Origin: Sinotaia quadrata
Taxonomy: Eukaryota; Mollusca; Gastropoda; Architaenioglossa; Viviparidae
Length of the DNA: 64,000 nt
Direction of reading: 5' to 3'
NCBI GenBank assembly: GCA_028829895.1
Contig: CM054178.1
Location: 85,629,058 to 85,693,057 of the forward strand
Made by a program: the position numbers and the translations under genes. How positions within the stretch are numbered: the stretch's first letter is position 1; every line of letters starts with the position of its first letter. A model generated the notes under the pieces. That model saw only the letters and a list, made by a program, of their open reading frames with translations, was not told the DNA's origin and made no database searches. Shown one piece after another: positions 11,431-23,719 of this stretch.

Positions 11431-12489
11431 ATGGCCCTGCGTCTGTTAATTAGGAATATTGACTAACATGTACTAGGCAGTTAATTTGTCCAACAATGAC
11501 GTCTACTGAATTTGTGATCGTTAATTACCCTTACAGAATATTAAAATTACGTTCTAATTATTTGTATAACAATAATGTTGCTCTACTTTTCTATTAGTAG
11601 GTTTCAATAAAACATAACGTGTCTGTCTCCAGTGAAATCACTATACGCTCTCCATTCAACTCGGGTCTCTAATGTCAATTTGATTTGCTTACAAGATGGG
11701 CAGTGTAAATCTGTGCTGGCCATGTTTAAAATTGAAATAGCTGTCAAGATAAAAATGTACAATTTAAAACAGTGTTTCAAAGAAAATTAGCATTGTTCGA
11801 TGGGGCTGGTTGTATTCAGTTTGTACAATTTTTTTAATGTTTCAAAGAGCATTTACGATGCCAGGTACCTGGGCTGTGAACACTATATGATTTAGAACGG
11901 TAAGGGGTGCTTTAAAATAGAACTGGCGATGGTATGCTTATTTTAGTGTGTACAATTTAAGATAAGTTAAGAAAAGTTTTAAATAATTTTGTTTTTGTTT
12001 TAAATCAATTATTGTGTCAGCCAACTAGGCAGTGTTCGGTAAAGTGTTAAGGGGTACTTTGAGAAAAGTGATAATTTTGTTATGGGTGTGTTCAGTTTAC
12101 GATGTAGAATCATAGAGATTGTTTTAAAGGATACTAAAAATTCTAAGTATGTTTGTGAAACAGGGCAGTGTTTATAGCTTAGACGTAGATCTTTAGGAAG
12201 TGTTTCAATGATAACGAACTGATGGGATGTGTTCAGAATAAATACAGAATTTCAGAGCGTTTCATAAAAGATCGAAAAGTGTTGTAATGACAAGGACTTG
12301 TTCATTTTATGAATTAGTTTCAGAGTATTTGAAAGATATATATCATTGCTTGAAGTGACCAGGTTTCGTTCAGTTAATATTGTGTCGTTCTAAATGCTTC
12401 ACACAAAATTAAAATTGCTGGAAGAAACTGGACCGCGTTCAGTTTAAGATTTAAAGTTTGAAGAAGTGCTATAAAGAAGACTTTGTTGA
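11431..12489. repeat. AT-rich region with a probable decayed 70-80-bp repeat
   Basis: From about 11700 the words gttcagtttaagat and gtgtttcaaag recur at roughly 70-100-base intervals (for example near 11815, 12105, 12440). Divergence is high and I could not fix the unit length by eye. Positions 11431-11690 hold nothing recognisable. Confidence 0.35.
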
Positions 12490-12495
12490 GAGTGT

Positions 12496-12560
<65 letters not shown>
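12490..12560. repeat. (GT)n microsatellite
   Basis: A nearly pure GT run of about 65 bases. Confidence 0.97.
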
Positions 12561-12565
<5 letters not shown>

Positions 12566-13091
12566 GCGTGCGCGTGTATGTATGTTTAGAGGGTAAGTTT
12601 AATATGAATAGTATTAGTATAAAAGAACTGCAATGACTGGTATTTGTCCAATTTCATATTAACAGATGTACGATTTGCCAACGCATATTGACATTCTGAG
12701 CATGCTGGCGAAAACCTTTGCCTGGAACGTCCTAGAGAACCTGCGAACCATAACGAACAAGGAAGAAGCTTGTAGGCCAAGGTCACGTATCGAAGGCACC
12801 TCATTAAAATGCATTTACGTCCATTTGAGTCTGGCAAAATCCATAAAGAGCATAATTTATTCAGGCTGAATGCTAATATCCCGTGTGCACTTTACCAGAT
12901 TCTGACGAAAACATTTAAACGAGGTACCTTGCATGCAATGGATTAGACTAACGTGTATAAAGCATAGCGTTGAAGGAATCTGTCAGCCAGAGACTAGAAC
13001 TGTTAGCCTCCCCCCACCCCACCTTCTTGTGGCCAAGAGAACACTCACATTTTTAGACGAGTATGCCTGGCGCAAACAACTTTTTAAAAGT
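12561..13091. other. Unique sequence with one weak open frame
   Basis: A + strand frame at 12666-12869 follows an acceptor-like ttcatattaacag. No domain is recognised and no convincing donor was found. It may be a gene fossil or chance. Confidence 0.3.
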
Positions 13092-13260
13092 TGGACACTG
13101 AGTACTGAGCATATCATCATAATCTGGACATTGAGTACTATGCATATCATCATAATCTGGACATTGAGTACTATGCATATCATCATAATCTGGACATTGA
13201 GTACTATGCATATCATCATAATCTGGACATTGAGTACTATGCATATCGTCATATTCTGGA
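13092..13260. repeat. 33-bp tandem repeat, five copies
   Basis: The unit tggacattgagtactatgca + tatcatcataatc starts at 13092, 13125, 13158, 13191 and 13224. The first copy is the most divergent. The period of 11 codons explains the open frames on both strands. Confidence 0.96.
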
Positions 13261-13704
13261 ATACATAAAATATAAATCTATAATATTAAAGTTGTAATTT
13301 TACAAACACAAAGTTTTCCTTAAATTATTCGGCATTTACTTTCCCTATCACTAAGTGAATGTTCTCTTTATGAATCTACCTGAAAGGCAAATAAATAGTT
13401 TTCTAAAATAAATATCATAAATAGTTTTCATTTTATTTATTTTTAAAAGTAAAATTGTGGTGAAAATATATTATTATCAGGACTTTGACATAGATAGCCA
13501 GCTATGGTTAATTAAAATGTTCTTTGTATAGTTTCTGGATTTCAGTAAGCAGATTTATAAATATGGAAAAAGGTTAAACACAAATCACCTTGCTAATTGT
13601 AACAGGATTTCAATAAACAAATAAATATAAAATAAGTTTAAGCACGAATCTTAATCATAAGTGCCCATCAAAATGAAATGAAAAGGAGTATTATTAATTG
13701 ACGT
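13261..13704. other. Unique AT-rich sequence, nothing recognised
   Basis: No gene or repeat supported. Confidence 0.5.
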
Positions 13705-13892
13705 AGTTTTTGTAATAATTCAGTGCAATCTTTGTAATAATTCAGTGTAATTTTTGTAATAAGTAAGTGTGATTTTTATAATTAGTCAGTGTGATATTTT
13801 GTAATAAGTAAGTGTCATTTTTGTAATAAGTAAGTGTGATTTTTGTAATAAGTCAGTTATTTTTGTAATAAGTCAGTGTCATTTTTGTAACT
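13705..13892. repeat. 22-bp tandem repeat, about nine copies
   Basis: Variants of tttttgtaataagtcagtgt recur back to back. Confidence 0.93.
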
Positions 13893-15252
13893 GCACACTA
13901 TCGTCAAGATGGTCATCTGTAAGTGTAGATATGTTTATTGACTTTATTATATTCATCTTTGACAACAGAGCTTCACATAAATATGTAGAATCGAAAAAGA
14001 TATTTCATGTTCTTGATTAGATTTTTTTATAAAAAGGAATCCATTTGTGGTCAATCATTGTACAAATTATCATCTGTTGCATACAAGTTTAGAAAGATAT
14101 CATTTTAAATGTCAAAATATTTCTATTTCCACTTATTTTCTTCTAGTTTGAGGCCTACAATCGAAGGAGCCATTTTTGATTCCTCTGGGTGCCTAGTCAA
14201 AGAATTCATCAGTAAGACAACCATTGGCTCAGTGATAATGAAATCTTTATTTCAAATTGCTCCAGAAGGCTTCAGTGTGGATAGCTAGTGGTAAAGGGTT
14301 AAAATCACAATCACATTCTTTATACTTGGCAAATGTAGAAAGGGCTTCTGCCGTCTTAATACATGACACCCCAAAGATCAGTTTAGCTTTGAATGATTTT
14401 ACAGAACTTAAATGAGTGATGAGCGGTTGGATGAAACAGCCGACATCTGCAATGCTTTTCAATCTCGTCGCGGGCCCGGGGTTGGGGGACCAAGGGCCCT
14501 GAGTACAGAGTCCTCTCTTTTTACTATTCGCCCCGAAATAAAGGAAAGAGTTAAATAATAAGAGGCTATCTCACACCTTTTTAGGCATAACGCGATATTG
14601 CGATATTTCTCACTGAATTACTATATTTTAAAATAATTATTTTATTAATTTATTATTTTCAAAATATTTTAAAATCAACCTAATCGCATTTAATTTGTAA
14701 TAGTTAGTATAGTTTTAGTATGTATATATTCCTTTTTACTGTCATATACTATTTTCTGCAGGTGGAAACTTCTTACTAAAGGAGTAATAAAAGTCCGTCT
14801 TTATTTATATTTAATGAGCCACCATCCACCCACTATTACTCTAACATAAGTTTTAATATATTTCCAAGAAGGTTAATAAATTTATTAGTAAAAAGTATTG
14901 AGAAAGATAATATTATCAATGTACATAACCTTTCAATGATGAGCAGCTGTCGCTGGCATGTTTTCACAATCACACAGTTTGCAACAAGTCACTTTCTCTT
15001 TTATTTGGTGACAGTCCAATTACCCCTTCTAGGCACATTACACAAGTATTCCAGAAACTTCTATGCACTAACAAACACACTGTGGAGAATCGTCCAGAAT
15101 TTCACATGAGCTATCAAAACACATCATGCGATGTTATCGAAATTTCATGTATGCTTCTCTGCGCACCATGAGGGGTGTTCAAGAAACTTTCAGGAATTCT
15201 CGAGACCAAACTCAGGCCTCAAGTTTCCACATTTGACTCTCGAACAGAATTC
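13893..15252. other. Unique AT-rich sequence with a GC-rich scar
   Basis: A - strand frame at 14462-14247 (71 codons, followed by an AATAAA at about 14240) has no recognised domain. It abuts a GC-rich palindromic stretch at about 14470-14500 with gggccc words at both ends. On the - strand the unit is preceded by ttaactctttcc, a TTAA-type start seen in some DNA transposons. This could be a decayed transposon fragment, but I found no matching inverted terminus. Confidence 0.25.
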
Positions 15253-15350
15253 ATAGGAATCAACTTAGAGCAACACGTTTCCTGATAGGAATCAACTTAC
15301 AGCAACATGTTTCCTGATAGGAATCAACTTACAGCAACATGTTTCCTGAT
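15253..15350. repeat. 32-bp tandem repeat, three copies
   Basis: Copies of ataggaatcaacttacagca + acatgtttcctg start at 15253, 15285 and 15317. Copies 2 and 3 are identical. Confidence 0.96.
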
Positions 15351-16083
15351 AGGTTTGATGACAATGCTGTATTTACAGTCCTATGTGATCCAGTAGAGTA
15401 CAGTAGTCAAAGTGAATAGAAGACTGTGAAATAAAGAAATGGCATGCTCCTTTTTGCAAAGGTCAAATTAAGGCAGCATTAAATTTCAGGCATATTTCAT
15501 CTCTAAGCTCCTTTCTCACTTACATTCTCAACTTAACAAATCTTGAAACAATATTCATTAGCCTGATACACACACAGGATAAGAAATATATCCACAATCA
15601 AAATTCACAAGTATAATGTACAACGTAATCAAGTTAGTGAATAGAGAAATAATGATTCAATTATATAATCATTATCCAATTCAAATCATAGATTAGCACA
15701 CATGAACGAAATATTTCTAAGGCCATTCTTTCTTTATCAGTCAGTTATTTTACCAAAAGCTAATGATCACCTTTATGACCGGACTCGAGTAATGTCAAAA
15801 TCAAAGTGATTAGAATATAGACTTTCTTCAACAAAGTAACTTTTAGTCCATCCCATTGGATGAAGTTGTTAAGAACAAGTGTGAGACTAATAGTAAAAAA
15901 AAAACTACTCATCTGCTTGGATCTGGTTTGAATTGCATCAGCAAGTTCTAGCATATTCTCCACCTGATTTGTTTACATCAAATATATCTTCATAAGCAGT
16001 GCCCAAGGTTGTGTCATGTTGACTTTAACAAATTTATATAAAAATTAAGTTTAGAAAGAGGAATAGGTAAATTTACTTTGCCA
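15351..16083. other. Unique AT-rich sequence, nothing recognised
   Basis: No feature supported. Confidence 0.5.
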
Positions 16084-16460
16084 CAGATAGATACATAGAT
16101 AGATAGATAGATAGATAGATGGATGGATGGATGGATGGATGGATGGATGGATGGATAGATAGAAGGATGGATGGATGGATGAATGGATGATAGATAGATA
16201 GATAGATAGATAGATGGATGGATGGATAGATGGATGGATGGATGGATGGATGGATGGATGGATGGATGGATGGATGGATGGATGGATGGATGGATGGATA
16301 GATACATACATACATACATACATATATACATTCACATACATACATAGATGGATGGATGGATGAATGATGGATAGATGGATGAGTGGATGAGTGGATGGGT
16401 GGATGGATGGATGGATGGATAGATAGATATGTAGGTAGGTAGGTAGGTAGGTAGCTAGGA
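16084..16460. repeat. GATA/GGAT/CATA/GTAG tetranucleotide cluster
   Basis: Long runs of gatg, gata, cata and gtag units follow one another. The Ser-Ile-His-Pro frames on the - strand are artefacts of this cluster. Confidence 0.97.
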
Positions 16461-18199
16461 AGATAGGTAGATTTGAGAGAAAATCATACTTCGTGGTTTG
16501 CATAGTTGAAAATTCTTCTTTGTTAACTGTTGTGTTCATATATTTAAAGAATTAGTGTACATGTTTCACCCTAATACAAGAAATCTCGCAAATGCAAATG
16601 AACTACTTGCAACTTTAGACATAAACAAGAAATACATGGTAACTTCCAGTATAAGTAAAAAATATATATATATTTGGCACTTTTAAAAAGATTTGGCATC
16701 TTTAAGAAGAAATGTTGATAATTTCAACCGCTTTATTACAGTTATTACAAAATTGATATAAAGGGTAATAATATATATTTAATTTTTATTTTTTAAATCG
16801 TTTATTTAGAATCTTTATACGTAAATAAATGTATTATATTTGCAGATTTATAATCAAACCGAAGAAACTAGTACTATTCGTTTAAAATTGGCACGTATAA
16901 CAGTGCAAAGTAGGAACTTTTCCTCTTTAACAATATCAAGTACAGTGTATTTCGTAAAAATATTTTTTTTAAAAATACTTAACAATCTTTAAAAGTTAAT
17001 CTTAAGTTGTTGTCCTAAATAGAAAATAACATTTATACAAGTTTCGTAATTTTGAACATTAACATTAGTCATGAAACAGTCGGTATTTTAAAAAGATATA
17101 CAAAAGTATTTAGCATCTTTAAAAATTCATCCTGGGCAACAGGAAGAGTCGTGTTCAGATGTTATCCAAAGCGATGATTCTCTGTCCATCCTATGTTTGC
17201 CACTCTGGCCTGTTAAATTTAAACACTGTCAGGTTTGTAATTAGCTTGGATAAAACATAATAGATTTGTATCTACTGTTTTGAAACTTGTCTTGCGAGCC
17301 GATAGGAAAAAAAACATCCCTTTTATTTTAACCACCCTGTCTCTCCCACCTGGAAAATACCTAAGTGATGACTTTGCTTTATAAAACACACCATCCTTGC
17401 CTGGTACGGAGGAAACTAGCTTAAGAATAAGTTTACAGCTAAATCTAAGAGGGTCCACCCGATCTTTTCAAAGCACCCTTTGAGGCTTGTTCCCAGATCG
17501 TGTACTTAAAATAGTTCACGCATACATTCATTGCACAAGCATGTAAACAAATAAGAACTGTTCTTCTCTCGTTTGTCGCGCGCGAGCGCACGCTTTGACT
17601 GATTTATAGTCTTCCCGATCCATGCTGCGGCTGCTGATTTTGCAGACGAGTGCACGCACCAGATGCGGGTGTTTACACTATCCAACAGATTGTACAGAGG
17701 TTCCCGAGCTCTGAATCATTGTGGTAGCATTGACTGAGTTTCATAGATTTGGACTGTGAGAACTCCACGAAAAAAAAGAGATTTAGCTTGGTTAAACAGA
17801 ACACAGTTGGGCCTAGCAAGCATGTATGTGTGCGTGTCGAGTATGGGTTGTTGTTTTTTTTTTGGGGGGGTGTTAGTGTGCGTGAGTTATTGTGCGCATA
17901 AGAGTGTTTTTGCACTTACTATTCTGTACATACCATTCTGAATTTGCACGCGTGTTTGCCTGTGTGCGAGCTTGTGTTTATGCTTATTATGAAACGTATT
18001 CACAGCAATATTTTCTCCTGTGTACTCGCAAACAGGTATCTCTCTCGTGTATAGACTTTGCCAGTTTTTAAAGGCGTGGACGCAGGTCAGATAATGAACT
18101 CAAAGGACTTCCAATGCAACTTGACCACCAAAAAGCCCACCATCTCAAGAATGAAGTGGAAGGTTCAAAGACGTGAACGAAAGTTCTGCTTCTTCTTAA
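16461..18199. other. Mostly unique AT-rich DNA, nothing recognised
   Basis: Nothing gene-like is convincing. A short CpG-rich bump lies at about 17570-17660 (gtcgcgcgcgagcgcacgc). A - strand frame at 17458-17219 has no recognised domain. Confidence 0.4.
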
Positions 18200-18284
18200 A
18201 TTATTATTATTATTGTTATTATTAAAATAACCATTATTATTAAATTATTATTATTGTTATTATTAAAATAACCATTATTATTAA

Positions 18285-18316
<32 letters not shown>

Positions 18317-18330
18317 ATTATTATTATTAA
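18200..18330. repeat. (ATT)n microsatellite with an internal duplication
   Basis: Runs of tta units are interrupted by the repeated phrase attattaaaataaccatta. Confidence 0.95.
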
Positions 18331-19040
18331 ATTCCGAACTGGATTCACACCGCAATAACAATAAAATATTTTAAACTAAAAAAGAAGTGATATATTGTAA
18401 AATTAATCACAAAACATAAATATTGATAACTATTGTTTTCTTGAATAGGCATTAGATTTAGTACTGGTGTGGCTTTGAGGGTTTCCTCCCCCCCCCCCAC
18501 TTCCTTCCTCTCAGTTTTGTGGCCACCATTTAGGAATGCGAAGCCCTTTTCACCTGGCATAACCCTTTGCACTTAATTTATGCGATATAGAGATGCAGAA
18601 ATCTTGGCCTTGGCAGTTCTAAGAATTTCTGGAAGCGATCATAGAATGTTAATATTAGCAGCTGATCATTATTAGCATATGCACACTTTCTTGTTTACCC
18701 CATGTTTTTAAAATTCGATTTTGGAAGAATAATCACTCGCGACCTATGTATCAACAAACCTGAATAAGTCCCACAGTTGCCATTGCATGGAAGATGGTTG
18801 AACATGTCATCTGCTATATACCCGAGCACTGATTTTAATGAATTATGAGGTAAGTTGAAATATGTTATATTTTCACCAACACTGTAATTTAAAACCATTT
18901 TCAAAGTGTTAAAGAACATTTCTGTAGATAAAAATCTTTTTCTGTAAAAGTTGTTAACAATTTTATTTTCCCACACGTTATTAAAATTACGATCGTTTAT
19001 TGAATTGTGTTACTAATTTTATCCACCGCCGCTGCTGCTT
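18331..19040. other. Unique AT-rich sequence, nothing recognised
   Basis: Includes a short poly-C run near 18488. No gene or RNA supported. Confidence 0.4.
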
Positions 19041-19117
19041 ATTTAGAACTTGCTAGTGTTAATTTTCTTACATTTTCTCTCTTGGAGCGTAATTGAGTAA
19101 AAATCTATAATTTCTTC

Positions 19118-19380
19118 GGTATCCTCCACCTACCCATCCACTTCATCTTGCGACAGTTTCGCACACTTTCACGCCTCAGTTTTGTCGTTAGCGGCACTGA
19201 CTTGCGACACAATCGACACAACAACTGCATCCGCGTGGCAGATGCGAGGCAGCAGCGTCACGACTTAATGGAAAGTTTTTTCAACACATGTTCATCTTTC
19301 GGCATTCCGATCCACCCGACGTGGGAGTTGATAGCATCGCAAACGCCACCCGCTATATCCCAAGCGCAGGACAGAAGATA
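19118..19380 (+). other. GC-rich open stretch, possible exon
   Basis: A pyrimidine-rich run (ccacctacccatccacttca) leads to a possible acceptor ending tcttgcgacag at about 19157. About 220 bases then stay open to a TAG at 19379-19381. Base composition is clearly richer in GC and CpG than either flank. The deduced peptide is polar, with no domain I recognise. No partner exon is identified, so this is only a candidate exon or a fragment of one. Confidence 0.2.
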
Positions 19381-19857
19381 GTTGTGGTGCGGAGGGGAGG
19401 TGGGTGAGTGGTGGGAGAAAGGAGAGTGGAACAGGGTAGATAAAGCCGGGCTAATTAAATGTCAGGCGCCAGTACTCTGGTTGACAAAGTGGCCGTCTTA
19501 GGCGCCCTTGCCATGACATCTAGAATCACTTGCTGACGATTACTTGAGAGCTGGTACATTTAAGAAGAAAAAGGAAAAGGTTTACAATAAAATAAACCAT
19601 CCAGATAAGTGTAGGTAAACACACTTGTGATGAATGGAAGGAGTACTTATCACTAACATTGTATTTATTTTGATATTTCTGTGATATTTTCTAGTGGATT
19701 AAAATACGGCAGGTAAAAAAGGGATCCCCAACGTTTTACTCGTCATTGAAGGGGAGTGTTATAACGGAAGCTGCGTGGATGTTATAATCTTTGTTTCTTA
19801 ATCGTCAACAAATGCGTTTTTTCTCGAAATATTTGTAATGTATGTTTCAATGCTTGC
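19381..19857. other. Unique sequence, nothing recognised
   Basis: No feature supported. Confidence 0.4.
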
Positions 19858-19859
19858 GT

Positions 19860-19922
<63 letters not shown>
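19858..19922. repeat. (GT)n microsatellite
   Basis: Nearly pure GT run. Confidence 0.97.
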
Positions 19923-19923
<1 letters not shown>

Positions 19924-20159
19924 CTTTTCGATTATCGTTTTTGAATCTCTGTTAATTTCTTTGTTTCTCCTTCTACTATTAGTTCTTTCTTTTGATTTCT
20001 ATCTCTTAGCCCCGCCACCCCCCACCCTCCGCCCGACTTTATTCCTGTTAAGTTTCCATTCAGCTTCAGCGCTTCACGCCAAGTCTGTGGTATCACAATT
20101 TCTTTTTCTGAAGAAAAGTGAAAAATTTAAACAATATAAATAAAACAAAATGTATAGTA

Positions 20160-20280
20160 TACCTCCAAACCACCACCACCTCACGCACACACCGTCCTCT
20201 TATAATCCATATACGCACACATCGTCCACTAATAATCCACATAAGTACACAAGCACAAACACATACACGTACACACCCAT
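20160..20280. repeat. AC-rich imperfect repeat
   Basis: Two or three imperfect copies of a unit around tataatccatatacgcacac are followed by AC-rich words. Confidence 0.6.
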
Positions 20281-20739
20281 TTGTAAAGCCATATATCAAA
20301 ATCGTGATTGTGAGGATCACCTAAAGACAAATCACTGTCACGCAAAGACTAAGGCATGGAACTAGCTTTTGAGATGATATCCTGATCCTCTTAAAGTAAT
20401 AACATGATCCCTCTTTTATCCTTTTATCTGTCCCTTTGGCTCACGAGTCCTCCCCCACCCCCCACGTTCAGTTAAACTATATGGGAGGAATACACTCCTC
20501 GCTGTTATGTCAGTGTTTGTTTTGCAGCTTAAATAAAAGAAGTAAATTTGACTTCAATACTGGCCTGCGACTGACGTGAAATGCTTAGTAACGAAGGCTG
20601 TCACCAACAACAAGTTAGATTTGTTTCCAGTAACAAAATCATCTTGCTTGAAATTAGCCAGTAAAAGTCTGGCAACTGGTGTTGGAGCTTAAAAGCACTA
20701 ACCTTGTGGCCATCAATAGTCTGGTTCTTTTCACACTAA
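20281..20739. other. Unique sequence, nothing recognised
   Basis: No feature supported. Confidence 0.4.
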
Positions 20740-21330
20740 CTGTGTGTGTGTGTGTGGGGGGGGGGTAGCCCCCAGTTTTGGTATTTTGGCTGAAGTCAAA
20801 TTAAGCACGTATGAGGAGGAGTCACCATTAATCCAGTTTGGGTTGCAGTCACCAATTATCTGGTGTTGGAAATAGTCACATTCAACCAGGTGTAAGAAAT
20901 ACTGTCGGATTAACTGGTGTTAGGAGTTCTACAGGAGTGATTATATCTCTTATTAAGTCATCGATAAAAGTGTCCTCTCCTATAACCAAAGATCTGGTGC
21001 TTAAGTAGCCACGAACGCTCTTTAGCGTAAGGAGTAATCATAGGTCTCAAAAATAGTCTCAGTAATATGGTTTAAGGATTAGCACCATTAATGAAGTGTC
21101 AGGAACATTAACTAATTATCAGGTGTCGGAATAGTCACCAATAATCTGGCTACAGTATTAATCAATACCAATCAGTTGAGGGCACACATAATCTGATAGT
21201 AAAAGTTGTCGCTAATAATATAGTACTAAGAATGACCAGGAATATGGTGTTAAGATTACTCACCATTATTTCTAGTAAATTAATCACCAGAGATCTTATT
21301 CGTTTTTAGTCACCAGTAATGTGTTCTCGG
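20740..21330. repeat. Decayed 25-50-bp tandem repeat
   Basis: The words agtcaccattaatc, agtcaccaattatctggtgt, agtcaccaataatctggc and actcaccattatt recur across the stretch, spaced about 25-50 bases, with strong divergence. A (GT)n(G)n run opens it at about 20740. Confidence 0.65.
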
Positions 21331-21593
21331 TTAATCTCCAAATTCATCAAAACAGAAATGCAGAAAGAAAGAAAGAAAGAAAGAACAAACAAACGAAAAC
21401 TGATATATGTATGAGGAGAAAAGATATCAATATACAGTAGAAGTTACAGATCAAGCACAACAACATGTTCATGGAGCAATTATGTTCTCTTGGAATAAAA
21501 TATTATCATAAATTATTCAAAACATCATCATTCGAGTCCATTTACGTAATATCACCATAGAAATGATGGCGTAAAATAAATGACAAAACTTCA
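21331..21593. other. AT-rich sequence with a short (GAAA)n
   Basis: A small gaaagaaagaaa run lies at about 21365. Nothing else is seen. Confidence 0.5.
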
Positions 21594-21791
21594 ATGATGG
21601 AACAAAAATGTCCTAGACTTTTCTATGTTGCTCACTTAATAATATTAATTTGTAGCATTCCCATCACTACTAGCACCATGAGCATCTGCAACGCCACAAG
21701 AAAAATTCTTAGCAGAGAGTGTTTAAACAAAACTACCCAGACCCTATTTGGTGAGGCATATCAAGTTAAGTTCGACTGTCGTTTTATGTAA
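21594..21791 (+). CDS. Candidate small secreted peptide (65 codons)
   Basis: This is a complete ATG-to-TAA frame of 65 codons with two successive ATGs at its start. Residues 9-24 form a hydrophobic stretch (Leu-Phe-Tyr-Val through Leu-Ile-Ile-Leu-Ile-Cys) that fits a signal-peptide core, followed by Ser/Thr residues suitable for cleavage. The remaining region has cysteines near positions 32, 43 and 62 and two Asn-X-Thr sites (Asn-Ala-Thr and Asn-Lys-Thr). That layout suits a small secreted protein, but a 65-codon frame also arises readily by chance in AT-rich DNA. No promoter, splice site or poly(A) signal ties it to a transcript, and I recognise no family. Confidence 0.25.
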   Translation: MMEQKCPRLFYVAHLIILICSIPITTSTMSICNATRKILSRECLNKTTQTLFGEAYQVKFDCRFM

Positions 21792-23217
21792 CTGCCATAT
21801 ACTTGTCAGTGTTCAGTCGCACTGCTTGGAACAAACGGTACGACTTAAAATGTTTCTTAATAACAATAGGTTGGTTATAGTACTCTGAAAGCCATATGAG
21901 TACACGTAATCGGTACGGCACATCAACTTCGACCTTCACTTATTCAGTAAGTAAATATTTATAATGCAATTGATTAAATGTAATATCACCTGTGTGATGC
22001 ATGGATGTGTGAAAAGCCCCTTTTGAAGTAGGTGTCCTGCACTCGAATGCTCCACTCACACTTTACAGATTATGCAGAAACACAATCACAAATCAACCAA
22101 ACTGGTCACACCCACCATACAGATTGATAGATAGATGGGCCTGCTCTAATCGCACTGAGTCATTAGAAGTTAGACTGCTGAAAGAATTAACAGAAGAGTC
22201 TGATGAACAAACCGGTGACTTTCAATATGTAACTAAAAGGTTGCTTGAGAAGGTTGTTTGAGACAACTGCCTGCACTAGAGATATCACGATAATTCTAAA
22301 ATAAATATTATAGCGATAAGGAAAAATAACTTGTAGTGTGTGTTCATCATTGAGGAAAAGGAATGTAGAACAGCTGTAGTTATCCAGGGGACGTCTTCTA
22401 GGCAAGGTTGCTGAATGAGGATGAAAGATTGACAGTTTGGTCTGAAATGAGATAATAAACAATATAATACTATCTCAAATCTGGAATATCAGACGATGTC
22501 CTCGAACTGGAATTGAACCAAGCAGGACTAAAACAAAACCCACAAACACTTTTACAGTTAGTGTTTCATTACAAGGAATTTCCAATATGGAAAATAAGAG
22601 TGAAATATTACACCTGAAGTGCTACAACATTTTACTGTTTTTAAAGCGTTCTTAGTTGCTACACTGTTGTAGTCTGTAAAGGGCTGCCATAACCTCACCC
22701 TATGCAGAAGGATTGCATACTTTCATAAATTTGTACAACACTAAAACTGACTTAAAAGAATTCATTCTTGATAAAACTTACATGTATAATGTCTATTAAT
22801 ATTTTCTAACGCAACAGTATACAGTAGGCGTCCATAGTATCAGGGTAAATAACTCATACTTTACTAATACATAAATCATACAAACTCCTGAATAGATCAA
22901 TTTACTTCAACAAAGTGATACAGTCTTAAACTGATATGATGTTTGATAGAATAAATTTGCCACGCCCTATTTTAAATTTAAATTGTTTTATAAGTTGCTA
23001 AATTTACAATTACAATGAAATAGATTACTTGATATCAATACTCCACGAACTCACGTTCAGATAATTTTACGTTACACAGTCTCTCTCTATATAAAGAACT
23101 AAAATTACAGTTCAACATTAGAGTCAATACAAATCACAGGTTAGTCCTATCAGAGAATAGAAAAGGAGTTATTAGAGGTAGGTTATTGTAATCTTTTACA
23201 TGACCTGGTTATGTGGC
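21792..23217. other. Unique AT-rich DNA, nothing recognised
   Basis: About 1.4 kb with no supported repeat, RNA or gene. Confidence 0.5.
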
Positions 23218-23719
23218 TGTCACAGGATGTGTTCCATTATTATGTGATAATAAAATTTCCTGCTAATTGCAGATAATTTAATAAAGGGAAACCCTGGAAA
23301 TAGTTCTAATTAAGAATATCTAATCGGTCGGCAATAATAGTTCACAAAATTGGGAAAATATAAACTGTTTCAATGACAGTTTCACAATTAAATAATGTTG
23401 AAGAAAATATATAGTGTTTAACAAAACAGAAATCTGAAAATAATAAAGTAATGCTCATTCCTATTGTCATATGAGTTCTGGGCAAATTATGCCATTTAGT
23501 TAACCATTTTATTAATGGATACCTTTCTCAGTCTTCTATAATAAATGTAGTACCACTAACAAGATTGCATGCCATTGGTGCAAGAGGTGTTTACGACCTA
23601 TGAAAATGTGGGTCACTCGAATGGGTGAAGGATGCAGAGGGGTAAAGGAGATGACAGGATGGGGGAAATGCTAGCCAGATACGAGATGCCCATGTTTAGT
23701 CATTCGCGTTCCATGTTGT

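Noticed and set aside
12666..12869. 68-codon + strand frame after an acceptor-like ttcatattaacag
   Set aside because: It reads fairly well, but no donor, partner exon or family could be found; a chance frame is as likely.
13053..13268. Overlapping open frames on both strands
   Set aside because: They follow from the 33-bp repeat (11 codons).
7338..13890. CRISPR array considered for the regular repeats
   Set aside because: Repeats are contiguous with no unique spacers between them, and the genome is eukaryotic.
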